Source: Candidatus Zixiibacteriota bacterium (lineage in GTDB: Bacteria > Zixibacteria > MSB-5A5 > DSPP01). Taken from it: a stretch of 64,000 nt of DNA. Position 1 is the first letter of the stretch, and each line of letters opens with the position of its first letter. The translations under genes were made by a program, and so were the position numbers. This document shows positions 1 to 9,346 of the stretch, piece after piece. Under the pieces are notes generated by a model. The model was given only the letters and a program-made list of their open reading frames with translations, made no database searches and was not told the origin of the DNA. The stretch is from positions 5,867 to 69,866 of the forward strand of contig JAKEHY010000024.1 of NCBI GenBank assembly GCA_022614805.1, given 5' to 3'.

Positions 1-1
1 C

Positions 2-1618
2 GGGGACGGCGCCACTTCCGAAGGGGAATTCTGGGAGGCGCTCAACTATGCCTGCCTTTACCGGTTGCCGGTGCTGTTTCTAATCGAGGACAACGACTAT
101 GCCATCTCCGTCCCGAAAGAGTTTCAGACGGCCGGCGGCTCGATTTCCAAGTTAGTCGCCAACTTCCCCTCCCTTTTCATCAAAGAAGTGGACGGCTGCG
201 ACCCATTGAAAAGCTACGAGGCGATTAAGGAGGCGGAGCGCCATCTCCGCGAAGGGCGCGGCCCGGCTCTGGTGCACGCCCACGTCATCCGCCCTTATTC
301 CCATTCGCTGTCGGACGTGCAGGCGGACTACCGCGCCCCCAAGGAAATTCAGGAGGAAAACGCCCGCGACCCGATTTTGACCTTCGCCAACTTTTTGGTC
401 AAAGAAAAAGTGCTGACCGAAGCGGAGCTGGCCCAGCTGAAAGAGGAAGTGGATGCCGAAATCGACCAGGCGGCGGATGAGGCGCTTGCCTCCCCCCAAC
501 CGGCGCCGGAAACGGCCGAGCTGTATGTCTATTCTCCCGATATCGACCCGACTTCAAAAGAGTTCGAATCGGAGCCGAAATTCAAAGAGGGAACGCAGCC
601 GCTGACGCTGGTCGCCGCCATCAACACCTGCCTGAAAGAGGAGATGGCCCGCAACAAAAAAGTTCTGATTTACGGCGAAGACGTGGCCGACTGCTCCCGT
701 GCTGAAAGTCTTAACCTCGTCCCCGGCAAGGGAGGGGTTTTCAAAGTAACCATCGGGCTGCAAAAAGCGTTCGGCGAAGGGCGGGCCTTCAATTCTCCCC
801 TGGCGGAAGCCACCATCGTCGGCACGGCCGTGGGAATGGCCACGCGCGGGCTGAAGCCGGTCGTTGAAATTCAATTCTTCGACTACATCTGGCCGGCGAT
901 GATGCAGATGGTTAACGAATGGTCGAAAATGCGCTGGCGCTCCAACAACGCCAATTCCTCCCCGGCCATCATCCGGGTTCCTTTCGGCGGCTATTTGCAC
1001 GGCGGCTCGGTGTACCATTCCCAATCGGGCGAGTCGATTTTCGCCCACATCCCCGGCATCCGCATCCTTTTTCCGTCCAATGCGCTCGATGCCAAGGGGC
1101 TTTTGCGCACCGCCATCCGCACGGACGACCCGGTTCTGTTTTTGGAGCACAAGCATCTCTACCGACAGCCCTACAACCGCACCCCTGACCCCGGACCGGA
1201 TTTCACCATCCCTTTCGGCCGCGCCCGAATCACCAAGCCGGGGAAAAACGTCACTTTGATTACCTACGGCGCTTTGGTTTACCGCTCCGAGCAGGCGGCG
1301 GCGGAAGCGCTGGAGCGCGGCATCGAAGTGGAGGTCATCGATTTGCGCACGATTATGCCCTACGACTGGGAAGCCATCGCTGCCTCGGTGAAAAAGACCG
1401 GCAAGGTGGTGGTGGCGCACGAGGATGTTTTGACCTGCGGCTTTGGCGCCGAAATCGCCGCCCGGATTGCGCAAGAGCTTTTCGACTATCTGGACGCCCC
1501 TGTCACCCGCGTCGGCGCGCTGGACACCCCCGTCGGCTACGCCCCCTTCTTGGAAGAAGCGATTTTGCCCAGCCCAAAGAAGGTGCTGAAGGCGATTTTG
1601 GACGTGGCGGAATATTAA
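2..1618 (+). CDS. 2-oxoacid dehydrogenase E1, fused alpha/beta subunits (5' partial)
   Basis: Thiamine-diphosphate-dependent E1 of a pyruvate or branched-chain 2-oxoacid dehydrogenase complex, which decarboxylates the 2-oxoacid and passes the acyl group to lipoyl E2. The gene enters from the left edge; its frame starts at base 2. The first visible residues are the alpha-chain TPP/Mg motif (GDG at residues 1-3, Asn at 31, in [10 protein letters not shown]). Residues up to about 150 complete the alpha chain. From about residue 199 a full beta chain follows ([26 protein letters not shown], a transketolase C-terminal domain ending in [14 protein letters not shown]). Fused E1 chains are known in Bacteroidetes/Chlorobi-type bacteria. 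The substrate cannot be told from sequence. The stop is two bases before the next gene. Confidence 0.9.
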   Translation, partial: GDGATSEGEFWEALNYACLYRLPVLFLIEDNDYAISVPKEFQTAGGSISKLVANFPSLFIKEVDGCDPLKSYEAIKEAERHLREGRGPALVHAHVIRPYSHSLSDVQADYRAPKEIQEENARDPILTFANFLVKEKVLTEAELAQLKEEVDAEIDQAADEALASPQPAPETAELYVYSPDIDPTSKEFESEPKFKEGTQPLTLVAAINTCLKEEMARNKKVLIYGEDVADCSRAESLNLVPGKGGVFKVTIGLQKAFGEGRAFNSPLAEATIVGTAVGMATRGLKPVVEIQFFDYIWPAMMQMVNEWSKMRWRSNNANSSPAIIRVPFGGYLHGGSVYHSQSGESIFAHIPGIRILFPSNALDAKGLLRTAIRTDDPVLFLEHKHLYRQPYNRTPDPGPDFTIPFGRARITKPGKNVTLITYGALVYRSEQAAAEALERGIEVEVIDLRTIMPYDWEAIAASVKKTGKVVVAHEDVLTCGFGAEIAARIAQELFDYLDAPVTRVGALDTPVGYAPFLEEAILPSPKKVLKAILDVAEY

Positions 1619-1620
1619 AG

Positions 1621-2241
1621 ATGGCTACTGAAGAAGATCAAAAACTAATTGAAGGGATTCTCTCCGCAAAGGAGCCGCTCAACAAAGGCATTTGTTGGGA
1701 AGAATGGGATGAACGTGAAAATGCGATTGACTCTTTGGAACAAGTTGCAGAATATCTAGATGAAAAATATGTGAATCGTCGGTTAAAACGCGTCTCAATT
1801 GCGCTTGATCATGCTTTTTATTCATTCACTATTTGTGCTATAAAGGGGACAAACTACGAACAAGTTCTTAAAGATAAAGGTAGCGATTTAATAGGTTTTT
1901 GGACGTCTTTAGAGCGGCTCGAAGCTCAGCCGGGAAGATTCGTGTTTAGTGTGCCTGTAGTTATTACCGATGAGCAAAAGAAATATATAGGAATTATTCA
2001 TAATTTCGCGAACGATTTCAAACATTTTGTCCCGATGAGTTATCTCATCAAGTTAGAAAAGTTTCCAGAAGCAGTTAACAGCGTCATTCAGGTAATCAAG
2101 TCAATTTATAGCTCCGGAGACTTTCCCGTTTATCATCTTTCAACTGAACAAAAAGTAAGGGTTCAATCGATTTTTGATAAAATAGCCTCTTCTACACTCA
2201 GATGGAAAGAGCAAATTGGGGCAGTTTCGAAACTTGCCTAA
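1621..2241 (+). CDS. Unknown 206-residue protein in AT-rich island
   Basis: I do not recognise this protein. It is 206 residues, mostly predicted helix, with no signal peptide or membrane segment. A conserved-looking stretch near residue 125 reads IIHNFANDFKHFVPMSY; its N...H spacing is loosely like HEPN proteins, but the usual Arg is absent, so I do not assign that fold. Base composition is clearly AT-richer than the flanking genes, codon use includes many AT-ending codons, and the ATG lies two bases after the E1 stop. The next gene encodes a membrane-anchored nuclease and follows closely, so the two were probably acquired together and may act together. Acquisition and joint function are inferences. 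Confidence 0.75.
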   Translation: MATEEDQKLIEGILSAKEPLNKGICWEEWDERENAIDSLEQVAEYLDEKYVNRRLKRVSIALDHAFYSFTICAIKGTNYEQVLKDKGSDLIGFWTSLERLEAQPGRFVFSVPVVITDEQKKYIGIIHNFANDFKHFVPMSYLIKLEKFPEAVNSVIQVIKSIYSSGDFPVYHLSTEQKVRVQSIFDKIASSTLRWKEQIGAVSKLA

Positions 2242-2279
2242 GCCACTATAGCGCAAAACATAAACAGCGAGATGATCTA

Positions 2280-3071
2280 ATGAGAAGACCAGAATACCAA
2301 AATTTTGGGCTTTCACCGAACCGTTCAGAGGAGATTCGGAGAACGGTATCACTTTTTGTAGGAAAGAAGGAAACTTTAATCGGTATACAAAAATCTCTCA
2401 AATATATATTGCTGACACTACTTTTAGTTTATGCGGCTTCTTTTCTATGGAACACTTCGGATAATTTCGTTAGTCGCACGAAAATTTTTATAGCGTTGGC
2501 GATTGTACCGTTTGTAGTTTATTCGGCTCTTCATTTTATTCTCCCGCGCCAACTTGAAAAGTATAACCCTGAGAATGTTCCCGGCTATAAAGAACTGAAA
2601 GCTTTTGAAGTCGAAGTTAAGAAGTATGACCAAGAGCAAAGAAGATATGAAGAGGAGCAAAGGAGACTCGAATTAGAAAAAAGAGAGTTAGCGGAGTTAA
2701 AAAGAAAACGGTTTTGGCTCGAGCAAGATGGTTATACCTTCGAAAAAAACATTGCTAAAGTTTTCGAACGGTTAGGGCATAAGGTTCGACTTACCAAAAG
2801 TTCTGGAGATGAGGGAGTTGATATTTTTGTAGATGATGACAAAATAGTCCAATGCAAAGCAACCAGGTCACAAATTGCACCTGCAATTGTAAGAGATTTG
2901 TACGGAACTATGCGTGACAAAAAGGCAAAAAAGGGTATAATAGTGTCGACCGGTGGATTTTCCTCCGGGTGCTATGGATTTGTTGCTAGACATAAAAACA
3001 TTCAACTGTGGGATTTGAATAAACTGCTTGAAGTAGCCGGAAAATTGGGCGTAGGATATAAAGATAATTAA
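2280..3071 (+). CDS. Membrane-anchored Mrr-type restriction endonuclease-like protein
   Basis: 263 residues from the ATG at 2280. The frame is open upstream to 2202, but that start would overlap the previous gene by 40 bases. Order of parts: two membrane segments at about residues 40-58 and 70-90; a charged coiled coil at about 110-148 rich in Glu, Arg and Lys; then a PD-(D/E)XK nuclease of the Mrr catalytic family. Visible catalytic elements are the Glu in YTFEKNIAKVFERLG, the Asp in GDEGVDIFVDDD, and Gln-x-Lys in VQCKA. Mrr-like nucleases cut foreign or modified DNA; membrane-tethered forms occur in phage defence. Composition is AT-rich like the gene before it. The nuclease fold is well supported; the defence role is inferred from family and island character. 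Confidence 0.82.
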   Translation: MRRPEYQNFGLSPNRSEEIRRTVSLFVGKKETLIGIQKSLKYILLTLLLVYAASFLWNTSDNFVSRTKIFIALAIVPFVVYSALHFILPRQLEKYNPENVPGYKELKAFEVEVKKYDQEQRRYEEEQRRLELEKRELAELKRKRFWLEQDGYTFEKNIAKVFERLGHKVRLTKSSGDEGVDIFVDDDKIVQCKATRSQIAPAIVRDLYGTMRDKKAKKGIIVSTGGFSSGCYGFVARHKNIQLWDLNKLLEVAGKLGVGYKDN

Positions 3072-3187
3072 GACATATCATTAGATTTCGAAGAGCTAGG
3101 CATACCTCGTTCCTACCTTTCTCCCTATCCCATAGCTGCAAAATACCCCTTGCCGTTTGAGCGGCTTCCGATTTCTTTGAAGGGACT

Positions 3188-5680
3188 ATGCAAGCCGTAA
3201 TAATGGCCGGGGGGTTTGGCACCCGCTTGCGGCCGCTCACCGCCAACCGCCCCAAGCCGATGGTGCCGGTGGGCGGGGTGCCCTTGATGGAACAGGTCGT
3301 CCGGCTTTTGAAAAAGCATGGCTTTACCGAGGCCGTGGCTTTGGTTTTCTATCAGGCGGAGCAAATCAAGGAATATTTCAAGGACGGCAAGCGCTTTGGG
3401 CTGAAAATGACCTACCAACTGGCGGAAGCGGACTACGGCACGGCCGGGAGCGTCAAAAACGCTGCGGCGTTAATCAAAGGAGACTTTCTGGTCATCTCCG
3501 CCGACGTTTTGACCGACATCGATTTGACGGCGGCGGTGAAGTTTCACCGCGAAAAGGAGGCATCCGCCACGATTGTGCTCTCCCGGCAGGAAAACCCGCT
3601 CTCCTACGGCATCGTTCTGACCGATGAGGCGGGGAAAATCACCCGCTTTCTGGAAAAACCCTCCTGGGGGCAGGTTTTTTCCGACACCGTGAACACCGGC
3701 ATTTACGTTTTGGACCGCGAGGTGTTGGAAAAAATTCCGGACCAGCAGGAATTCGACTTCAGCCAGAATCTCTTCCCAAAAATGCTGACCGAAAAAGCGC
3801 CCCTCTTCGGCTATGTAGCCAAAGGATATTGGAAGGACGTCGGCAACATTGACGAGTACTTCAAAGCGCATAGTGACCTGTTGGCTGGCAAAGTTGAGAT
3901 AGAAATGGCGGGAGATAAATCTAAAAAAGGAAATCTCTGGATTGGGGAGGGGGTGAAACTGGATGAAAGTGCCCAAACCGAGGGGACGGTCTGCATCGGC
4001 GCCAAAAGCAAAATCGGCCCGAAGGTTTTTTTGAAAAACTCGATTCTCTCCCCCGGTGTGGCAATTGAAGATGAAGCCCGAATTGAGAACTCGATAATCT
4101 GGGAAAAAGCCGAAATCGGCAAAAAATCGAAAATCACCGGCGCCATCGTCGGGGCGGAGGTAAAAGTGGGGGAAGAAGCCGAAGTGGAGCAGGGGGTTTT
4201 GATTTCGGATGAAGCCCAAATCGGCGCCGGCGCGCGTATTTCCCCCAACGTCAAAATCTGGCCCGGAAAAAAAGTGGAGGAAAAGGCGGTGGTCACCGCC
4301 AATCTGGTCTGGGGAGAAAAGTGGAACCGGGAGCTTTTCACCGATTCCAAGGTGACCGGGCTGGCGAATCTGGAAATCACACCGGAATTCGTGGTCAAGC
4401 TGGGGGCCGCTTTCGGCGCATTGTTGGGAAAAAATTCCACCGTCATCACCAGCCGGGACGCTTCGCCGGTTTCGCGGATGATTAACCGCGCCGGGATATG
4501 CGGGTTGCTCTCCGCCGGGGCCAACGTGGAGGATTTGCGCCAGATGCCGATTCCCATCGTCCGCTTTCTGCTCAAAGCGGGCAAGGAGCGGGGGGGAATT
4601 TTCGTCCGCCACGCCCTCGCCGATTTGAAATCGACTGACATCGTTTTTTTCGACCAGGGGGGAATGGATTTGCCGGCTGCCAAAGTGAAATCGGTGGAGC
4701 GGCTCTTTTTCAGGGAGGATTTTCCCCGGGCGGAATGGAGCGAGGTGGGGCATCTCGATTTTCCCGTTCGGGTTCTGGAGGCCTACCGGCAGGAATTTTT
4801 GTCGCATTTGGATTTGGAGGCGATAAAAAAAGCCCGCTTCAAGGTAGTCATCGACTACTCCTATGGCTCCGGCTCGGAGGTCTTTCCCTCTCTTTTCGGC
4901 AGCTTGGGAATTGAAACCGTCTCGCTCAATTCCTACCCGGACGTCACCAAATTTTCGCCAACCGAGGAGGCCAAGGCCAAGGCCTTGGCCCAGCTTTCCT
5001 CCATCGTCCGCTCGGTGGAGGCCGATTTAGGGCTTTTGGTTGACCCCGGCGCGGAACGAATCGACCTGGTTGACTCGAACGGAGGGCAAATTGACCCGGA
5101 CCGGTTGCTTTTGATTGTTACCGAAGTTTTTCTGGCGAGCAAGAAAGCTCCAAAAATTGCCGTGCCGGTGGTCGCCTCGATGGAAGCCGAGGAAATCGCC
5201 CAAAAGCATAGCGCGGATGTCGTCCGGGTCGGAAATGACCACCTTTCGATGATGAAAGCGGCACGTGAGAATTCGGTCGGGCTGGTGGGGGGCACCAAGG
5301 GAGGGTTCATTTTTCCCGAATTTCAGGTCGGGGCGGATTCGATGTTCGCCGCCGCCAAAATTCTGGAGCTTCTGGCCAAAAGGGGCAAAAGCCTCGCTGA
5401 ACTGGCCCGGCAAATCGACCACTATCATCTTCTTTTCGACCGCGTTCCCTGTGCCTGGGGTAAAAAGGGGAAAGTGATGCGGAAATTGATGAGTCACTCG
5501 GAAAAATCGGAACGCCAGCTTATCGACGGTGTGCGGATTTTGGGTGACGGCTTTTGGATTCTGGGCGCTCCCGACCGGCGGGAGGCCTATTTTAACCTTT
5601 TTGTGGAGGCGCGGGAGGAAAAGAAGGCCAAAAAATTGCTGGATGAATACAAAAAATTAGTCGAGGAATGGCAGAAATGA
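3188..5680 (+). CDS. Mannose-1-phosphate guanylyltransferase / phosphomannomutase fusion
   Basis: 830-residue cytoplasmic enzyme with three parts. Residues 1-235 are a nucleotidyltransferase with the signature [12 protein letters not shown] and KPMVPVGG. Residues of about 250-375 form a left-handed beta-helix of hexapeptide repeats. From about 385 a phosphohexomutase domain follows, with the phospho-serine loop [11 protein letters not shown] near residue 420. Fusions of this architecture make GDP-mannose or a related NDP-sugar for glycans and lipopolysaccharide; the exact sugar is not determined by sequence. A Shine-Dalgarno GAAGGGA sits just before the ATG. The stop overlaps the cstA start in an ATGA quartet (5677-5680), implying translational coupling, although the two functions have no obvious link. 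Confidence 0.85.
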   Translation: MQAVIMAGGFGTRLRPLTANRPKPMVPVGGVPLMEQVVRLLKKHGFTEAVALVFYQAEQIKEYFKDGKRFGLKMTYQLAEADYGTAGSVKNAAALIKGDFLVISADVLTDIDLTAAVKFHREKEASATIVLSRQENPLSYGIVLTDEAGKITRFLEKPSWGQVFSDTVNTGIYVLDREVLEKIPDQQEFDFSQNLFPKMLTEKAPLFGYVAKGYWKDVGNIDEYFKAHSDLLAGKVEIEMAGDKSKKGNLWIGEGVKLDESAQTEGTVCIGAKSKIGPKVFLKNSILSPGVAIEDEARIENSIIWEKAEIGKKSKITGAIVGAEVKVGEEAEVEQGVLISDEAQIGAGARISPNVKIWPGKKVEEKAVVTANLVWGEKWNRELFTDSKVTGLANLEITPEFVVKLGAAFGALLGKNSTVITSRDASPVSRMINRAGICGLLSAGANVEDLRQMPIPIVRFLLKAGKERGGIFVRHALADLKSTDIVFFDQGGMDLPAAKVKSVERLFFREDFPRAEWSEVGHLDFPVRVLEAYRQEFLSHLDLEAIKKARFKVVIDYSYGSGSEVFPSLFGSLGIETVSLNSYPDVTKFSPTEEAKAKALAQLSSIVRSVEADLGLLVDPGAERIDLVDSNGGQIDPDRLLLIVTEVFLASKKAPKIAVPVVASMEAEEIAQKHSADVVRVGNDHLSMMKAARENSVGLVGGTKGGFIFPEFQVGADSMFAAAKILELLAKRGKSLAELARQIDHYHLLFDRVPCAWGKKGKVMRKLMSHSEKSERQLIDGVRILGDGFWILGAPDRREAYFNLFVEAREEKKAKKLLDEYKKLVEEWQK

Positions 5681-7485
5681 ACGCGTTGCCTTTCGTCATC
5701 GGCGCTTTGTGCGTGATGGCCATCGCCTATCGATTTTATTCCGCTTTCATCGCCGCCAAGGTTCTGGCCCTCGACCCCAACCGCATTACTCCGGCCCATA
5801 CCCTAAACGATGGGCACAACTATTACCCAACAAATAAATGGGTGCTTTTCGGCCACCACTTCGCCGCCATCTCCGGCGCCGGGCCTTTGATTGGCCCCGT
5901 TTTGGCGGCCCAGTTCGGCTTTCTCCCCGGTTTTTTGTGGCTTTTAATCGGAGTTGTTTTAGGCGGGGCGGTGCAGGATTTTGTCATCCTCGCTGCTTCG
6001 ATTCGAAGAAGCGGCCGCTCACTCGCGGAGATTGCCCGCACCGAAATTTCGCCGGTCTCCGGCCTCATTGCCGCTATAGCCATCCTTTTCATCGTCATCA
6101 TTGCGCTGGCGGGTCTCGGTCTGGCGGTCGTCAACGCTTTGCGCGAAAGCTCGTGGGGGGCTTTCACCATCGCGATGTCGATTCCGCTGGCGCTTTTCGT
6201 CGGACTGTGGATTTACCGCATCCGTCCCGGAAGAATCGTAGAGGGGAGTTTGATTGGGGTTGCCGGCCTGTTTCTTGCCGTGATTATCGGGCGCTGGATT
6301 CCGGGGTCGGCTCTGGCCCCTTATTTCACTTTTGACAAGGCTGAATTAACGTTTCTGATGGCCGCCTACGGCTTTATCGCCTCGGTTTTGCCGGTCTGGG
6401 TGCTGCTCTGTCCGCGCGACTATCTTTCGAGCTATCTCAAAATCGGCACCATCGCCTTTCTGGCCATCGGCATAATCATCGTCGCCCCCACCCTGCATAT
6501 GCCTGCCTTTTCGGAGTTCGTAGGCGGTGGCGGGCCGATTATTCCGGGGAAGCTGTATCCTTTCGTTTTCATCACCATCGCCTGCGGGGCGATTTCCGGC
6601 TTCCATTCGCTGGTTTCCTCCGGCACCACGCCGAAGATGATAAACAAGGAAACGGAGGCCCGGATGATTGGCTACGGGGCGATGCTGATGGAGGGGTTCG
6701 TCGGCATCACCTCCCTCGTTGCCGCCTCGGCCCTCTTTCCGGCCGATTATTTTGCCATCAACGTCCCCGCGGAAAAATTTGGCACGCTGGGAATGGACCC
6801 GGTCAATCTCTCCACCCTGTCGGAACAGGTCGGCGAAAACGTGGCCGGGCGGCCCGGCGGGGCGGTTTCCCTGGCGGTTGGTATGGCCCAGATTTTTTCC
6901 TCCATCCCGGGAATGCGGGGGTTAATGTCGTACTGGTATCACTTCGCCATAATGTTCGAGGCGCTTTTCATTTTGACCACCATCGACACGGGGACGAGAG
7001 TCGCCCGCTTTATTATGCAGGAGCTTTTCGGCAAGGTTTACCGGCCGTTTGCCCGGACCGACTGGTGGCCGGGGGCGATACTCACCAGCCTGTTGGTCGT
7101 CTGCGGCTGGGGATATTTCATCCACGCCGGCACCATTTCCACCATCTGGCCGATGTTCGGGATTGCCAACCAGCTTCTGGCCGCCATCGCCCTCTGCGTC
7201 GGCACCACCGTGATTATCAACTCCGGCAAGGGCCGTTACGCCTGGATTACGCTTTTGCCTCTTTCGTTTGTCGCCACCACCACCAGCTTTGCCGGCATCC
7301 GCTCAATTTTTGACAACTTTTTGCCTCTGGCTCAAAAGCCGGGGTTTGCTTTTCAGGGGTATTTGAACGCCGGTTTGACCGCCATTATGATTGCCTCGGT
7401 GGTCGTCATTTTCTTCGATTCGCTGCGCCGCTGGGTCAAGCCCCTGAAGTCGGAACTTGCCTATGCCCCGGCGACGAGCAAATAA
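5677..7485 (+). CDS. cstA: CstA-family peptide/pyruvate transporter
   Basis: About 602 residues and strongly hydrophobic, with many membrane helices. It matches the carbon starvation protein A family, inner-membrane carriers linked to peptide or pyruvate uptake. Family-like stretches include [28 protein letters not shown] (split here: [11 protein letters not shown], then [17 protein letters not shown]), [34 protein letters not shown] and [13 protein letters not shown]. The ATG at 5677 is preferred to the one at 5668, because GAGGA ends right against 5668 but is 9 bases from 5677. The stop of the previous gene overlaps this start. Length fits the shorter CstA class. The transported substrate is not determined. 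Confidence 0.9.
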   Translation: MNALPFVIGALCVMAIAYRFYSAFIAAKVLALDPNRITPAHTLNDGHNYYPTNKWVLFGHHFAAISGAGPLIGPVLAAQFGFLPGFLWLLIGVVLGGAVQDFVILAASIRRSGRSLAEIARTEISPVSGLIAAIAILFIVIIALAGLGLAVVNALRESSWGAFTIAMSIPLALFVGLWIYRIRPGRIVEGSLIGVAGLFLAVIIGRWIPGSALAPYFTFDKAELTFLMAAYGFIASVLPVWVLLCPRDYLSSYLKIGTIAFLAIGIIIVAPTLHMPAFSEFVGGGGPIIPGKLYPFVFITIACGAISGFHSLVSSGTTPKMINKETEARMIGYGAMLMEGFVGITSLVAASALFPADYFAINVPAEKFGTLGMDPVNLSTLSEQVGENVAGRPGGAVSLAVGMAQIFSSIPGMRGLMSYWYHFAIMFEALFILTTIDTGTRVARFIMQELFGKVYRPFARTDWWPGAILTSLLVVCGWGYFIHAGTISTIWPMFGIANQLLAAIALCVGTTVIINSGKGRYAWITLLPLSFVATTTSFAGIRSIFDNFLPLAQKPGFAFQGYLNAGLTAIMIASVVVIFFDSLRRWVKPLKSELAYAPATSK

Positions 7486-7529
7486 AAATTCCTGATTTAG
7501 CTCGACTATTTTGCCGATAATTTAGAAAG

Positions 7530-9104
7530 ATGAGCAAATTCTTGAAGAAGCTTTCAGCCGCTTTATTCTTTGGCATTTTGGCAGCGCCTCCCTCCGCTTT
7601 TTGCCAGGTCGATACCGCTTGGGTGCGCTACTACAACGGGCCGGGCGACAAATCGGATGAAATGAGAGGGCTCGCTGTGGATGATAGCGGAAATGTAATT
7701 ATTACCGGTTACAGCGGGACTGGATCGCCGTTCGGAGATCTCGTCACGATTAAGTACGATCGGAACGGCAACCAACTTTGGCTTCAAAATTACAATAGTG
7801 CAGTAAACACCGGGGATTATCCTGCTCTTTTTGCCATTGATAAAAAAGGGAATGTGTATGTAACGGGCGGATCATCGGCAGGAAATGATTGCTTGACGAT
7901 CAAGTACGATTCCAACGGAAATCAGGTTTGGACAGCCCGCTATAACGGGCCCATAAATGGGGTGGACATTGGCTTAGGGGTCACGGTTGACGAAAGCGGG
8001 AATGTCTATGTTGCCGGGATCAGTCAGGGAGCCGTAAGAAATTGTTACTTCTACTCCGGCTTATACTATGATTTCGTGACACTAAAATACGACTCCAATG
8101 GAAACCAGCTTTGGGCTACCCGGTATGCTCCTCCGGGGGGGGATGATTATTGGAATCGCGCACATTTAATTGCAGTTGATTCATTTGGCAACATTTACGT
8201 CGGCGGATATAGTGAACATTGCCAAGGACCAACAGAATGGATAACCATCAAGTACGATTCGACCGGCGCGCAACTTTGGGTGCGATCCGATATCAAACAA
8301 CCATGGAGTACTGCTGCCGGTGCTCCCGTCGACCTAAAATTGGATGCCAGCGGATATGTTTACCTGACTGGAGGAAGTCAGCAGGATAGCACAGCATATC
8401 GCAACTATACAACCGTTAAATATGACTTCCAAGGTAATATACTGTGGGCCGCCCGTTTTAACGGAAGCGCCAACAGCGATGATTATGCCACCGCCATGGC
8501 ATTGGATTCACAGAACAATATTTACGTCACCGGCTTTAGTTATAGCGGAGCGGCAAACCGTGATGATATAGTTACCATCAAATACGATTCAGACGGAAAT
8601 GAGCTTTGGGCACGGAGTTACAACGGGCCGGGGAGTGGATTGGATAGAGGTTTTGATATATTCCTGGATACCGCGTGAAATATCTACGTGGCCGGAGTAA
8701 GCTTTGGAAACGACTCAACTTACAATTATGTGATCTTAAAATACGATTCGAACGGTAATATCCTTTGGGAAAAGCGGTATGGGGGGCCAGTTTTTTACTA
8801 CGCATTTCCAAAAATTTCAGTTGACCGGAACGGCAACGTATACCTTGCAGGTAGTGATATCAAAAACCAGTCGGATTTCGTGACCATCAAATATTCTCCC
8901 CTTCCCGCTTTAAAAGGCGATTTGAACTTGGACGGTGTTTTGACGATGGCGGATGTGGTTTTGATGCTCAATTTGGTTTTTAACGGCGAACTGCCCCCGG
9001 CGGCGCCAACGGCCGCGGATTTGAACTGCAACGGTTCGTTGTCGGCGGCTGACGTGGTAACCCTGCTTTATATGCTTTACGCCTCCGCTTCCCCGCCCTG
9101 CTAA
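7530..9104 (+). pseudogene. Secreted SBBP-repeat beta-propeller protein with dockerin-like C-terminus, interrupted by in-frame TGA
   Basis: The same frame runs from 7530 to 9104 but is broken by one TGA at 8676-8678. The N-terminus is a signal peptide (FLKKLSAALFFGILAAP, mature from about QVDTAW). Then come eight or so SBBP/beta-propeller repeats, each with a core like SGNVYVAG followed by VTIKYDSNGNQLW. The final 60 residues are a dockerin-like pair: DLNLDGVLTMADVVLMLNLV and DLNCNGSLSAADVVTLLYML. At the TGA the repeat reads LDTA-stop-NIYVAG, where sister repeats have Gly, so GGA to TGA is the simplest change. Other genes here end in TGA, so TGA is a normal stop. It may be a real nonsense mutation, population variation or an assembly error. 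An intrinsic terminator follows. Confidence 0.82.
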
Positions 9105-9109
9105 AAAAG

Positions 9110-9140
9110 AAAGGGGCCCGCTTGAGGACGGGCCCCTTTT
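9110..9140 (+). terminator. Intrinsic terminator after SBBP/dockerin gene
   Basis: An 11-bp GC-rich stem (AAAGGGGCCCG with CGGGCCCCTTT) around an 8-base loop, followed by T residues, begins just after the stop at 9104. It is a clear rho-independent terminator for the plus-strand gene. Confidence 0.85.
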
Positions 9141-9149
9141 GTTAGCGCT

Positions 9150-9216
9150 CACCGGTCCCTCGGTTATCCTCGGGATAAAGAGGCGAGCTGCTCATCGAAC
9201 AGAGCTTCACAGCTCG
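9150..9216. other. Hairpin-rich intergenic stretch between convergent genes
   Basis: Two inverted repeats lie here. One is TTATCC-TCG-GGATAA at about 9164-9178, flanked by CCTC and GAGG. The other is CGAGCTG (about 9183) pairing with CAGCTCG (about 9209), with an inner CTC/GAG pair. There is no open frame. It could be the 3' end of the minus-strand umuC transcript or a small RNA; it does not fold as a tRNA because the T-arm is missing. Confidence 0.35.
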
Positions 9217-9265
9217 GTATTATTTATATCGGCAAAAGGTTTTTTAGTTTTTAACTTTTTTTTAC

Positions 9266-9322
9266 TTAAGCCGAATAGGGCAGAAGCACAAAGAGTGCCA
9301 GAAGCCAGCTGATTTTTTTCAT
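9266..9322 (-). CDS. Tiny 18-residue signal-peptide-like ORF
   Basis: ATG at 9322, stop at 9266, product MKKISWLLALFVLLPYSA. It starts 24 bases after the umuC stop with a purine-rich AAAGGAAACGAG stretch ahead. The sequence is exactly a secretion signal and then stops. It is probably the remnant of a lost secreted-protein gene, less likely a functional small membrane peptide. Seen in sequence; function is unknown. Confidence 0.3.
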   Translation of the reverse strand: MKKISWLLALFVLLPYSA

Positions 9323-9346
9323 CTTGGGTCTTTCTCTCGTTTCCTT

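Noticed and set aside
1621-2241. HEPN toxin-like assignment for the 206-residue protein
   Set aside because: Only an HN...H-like spacing is seen; the conserved Arg of the HEPN motif is missing and no MNT antitoxin follows.
3470-4807. 445-residue minus-strand open frame
   Set aside because: It is the antisense of the guanylyltransferase/phosphomannomutase gene and shows no family motif.
8676-8678. TGA read as glycine (Gracilibacteria-type code)
   Set aside because: Several well-supported genes here (3188-5680, 25818-28898, pdxS, tatA) end in TGA with the next gene overlapping, so TGA works as a normal stop.
9150-9216. tRNA-like fold
   Set aside because: The T-arm consensus (GTTC) and a matching acceptor stem are absent.
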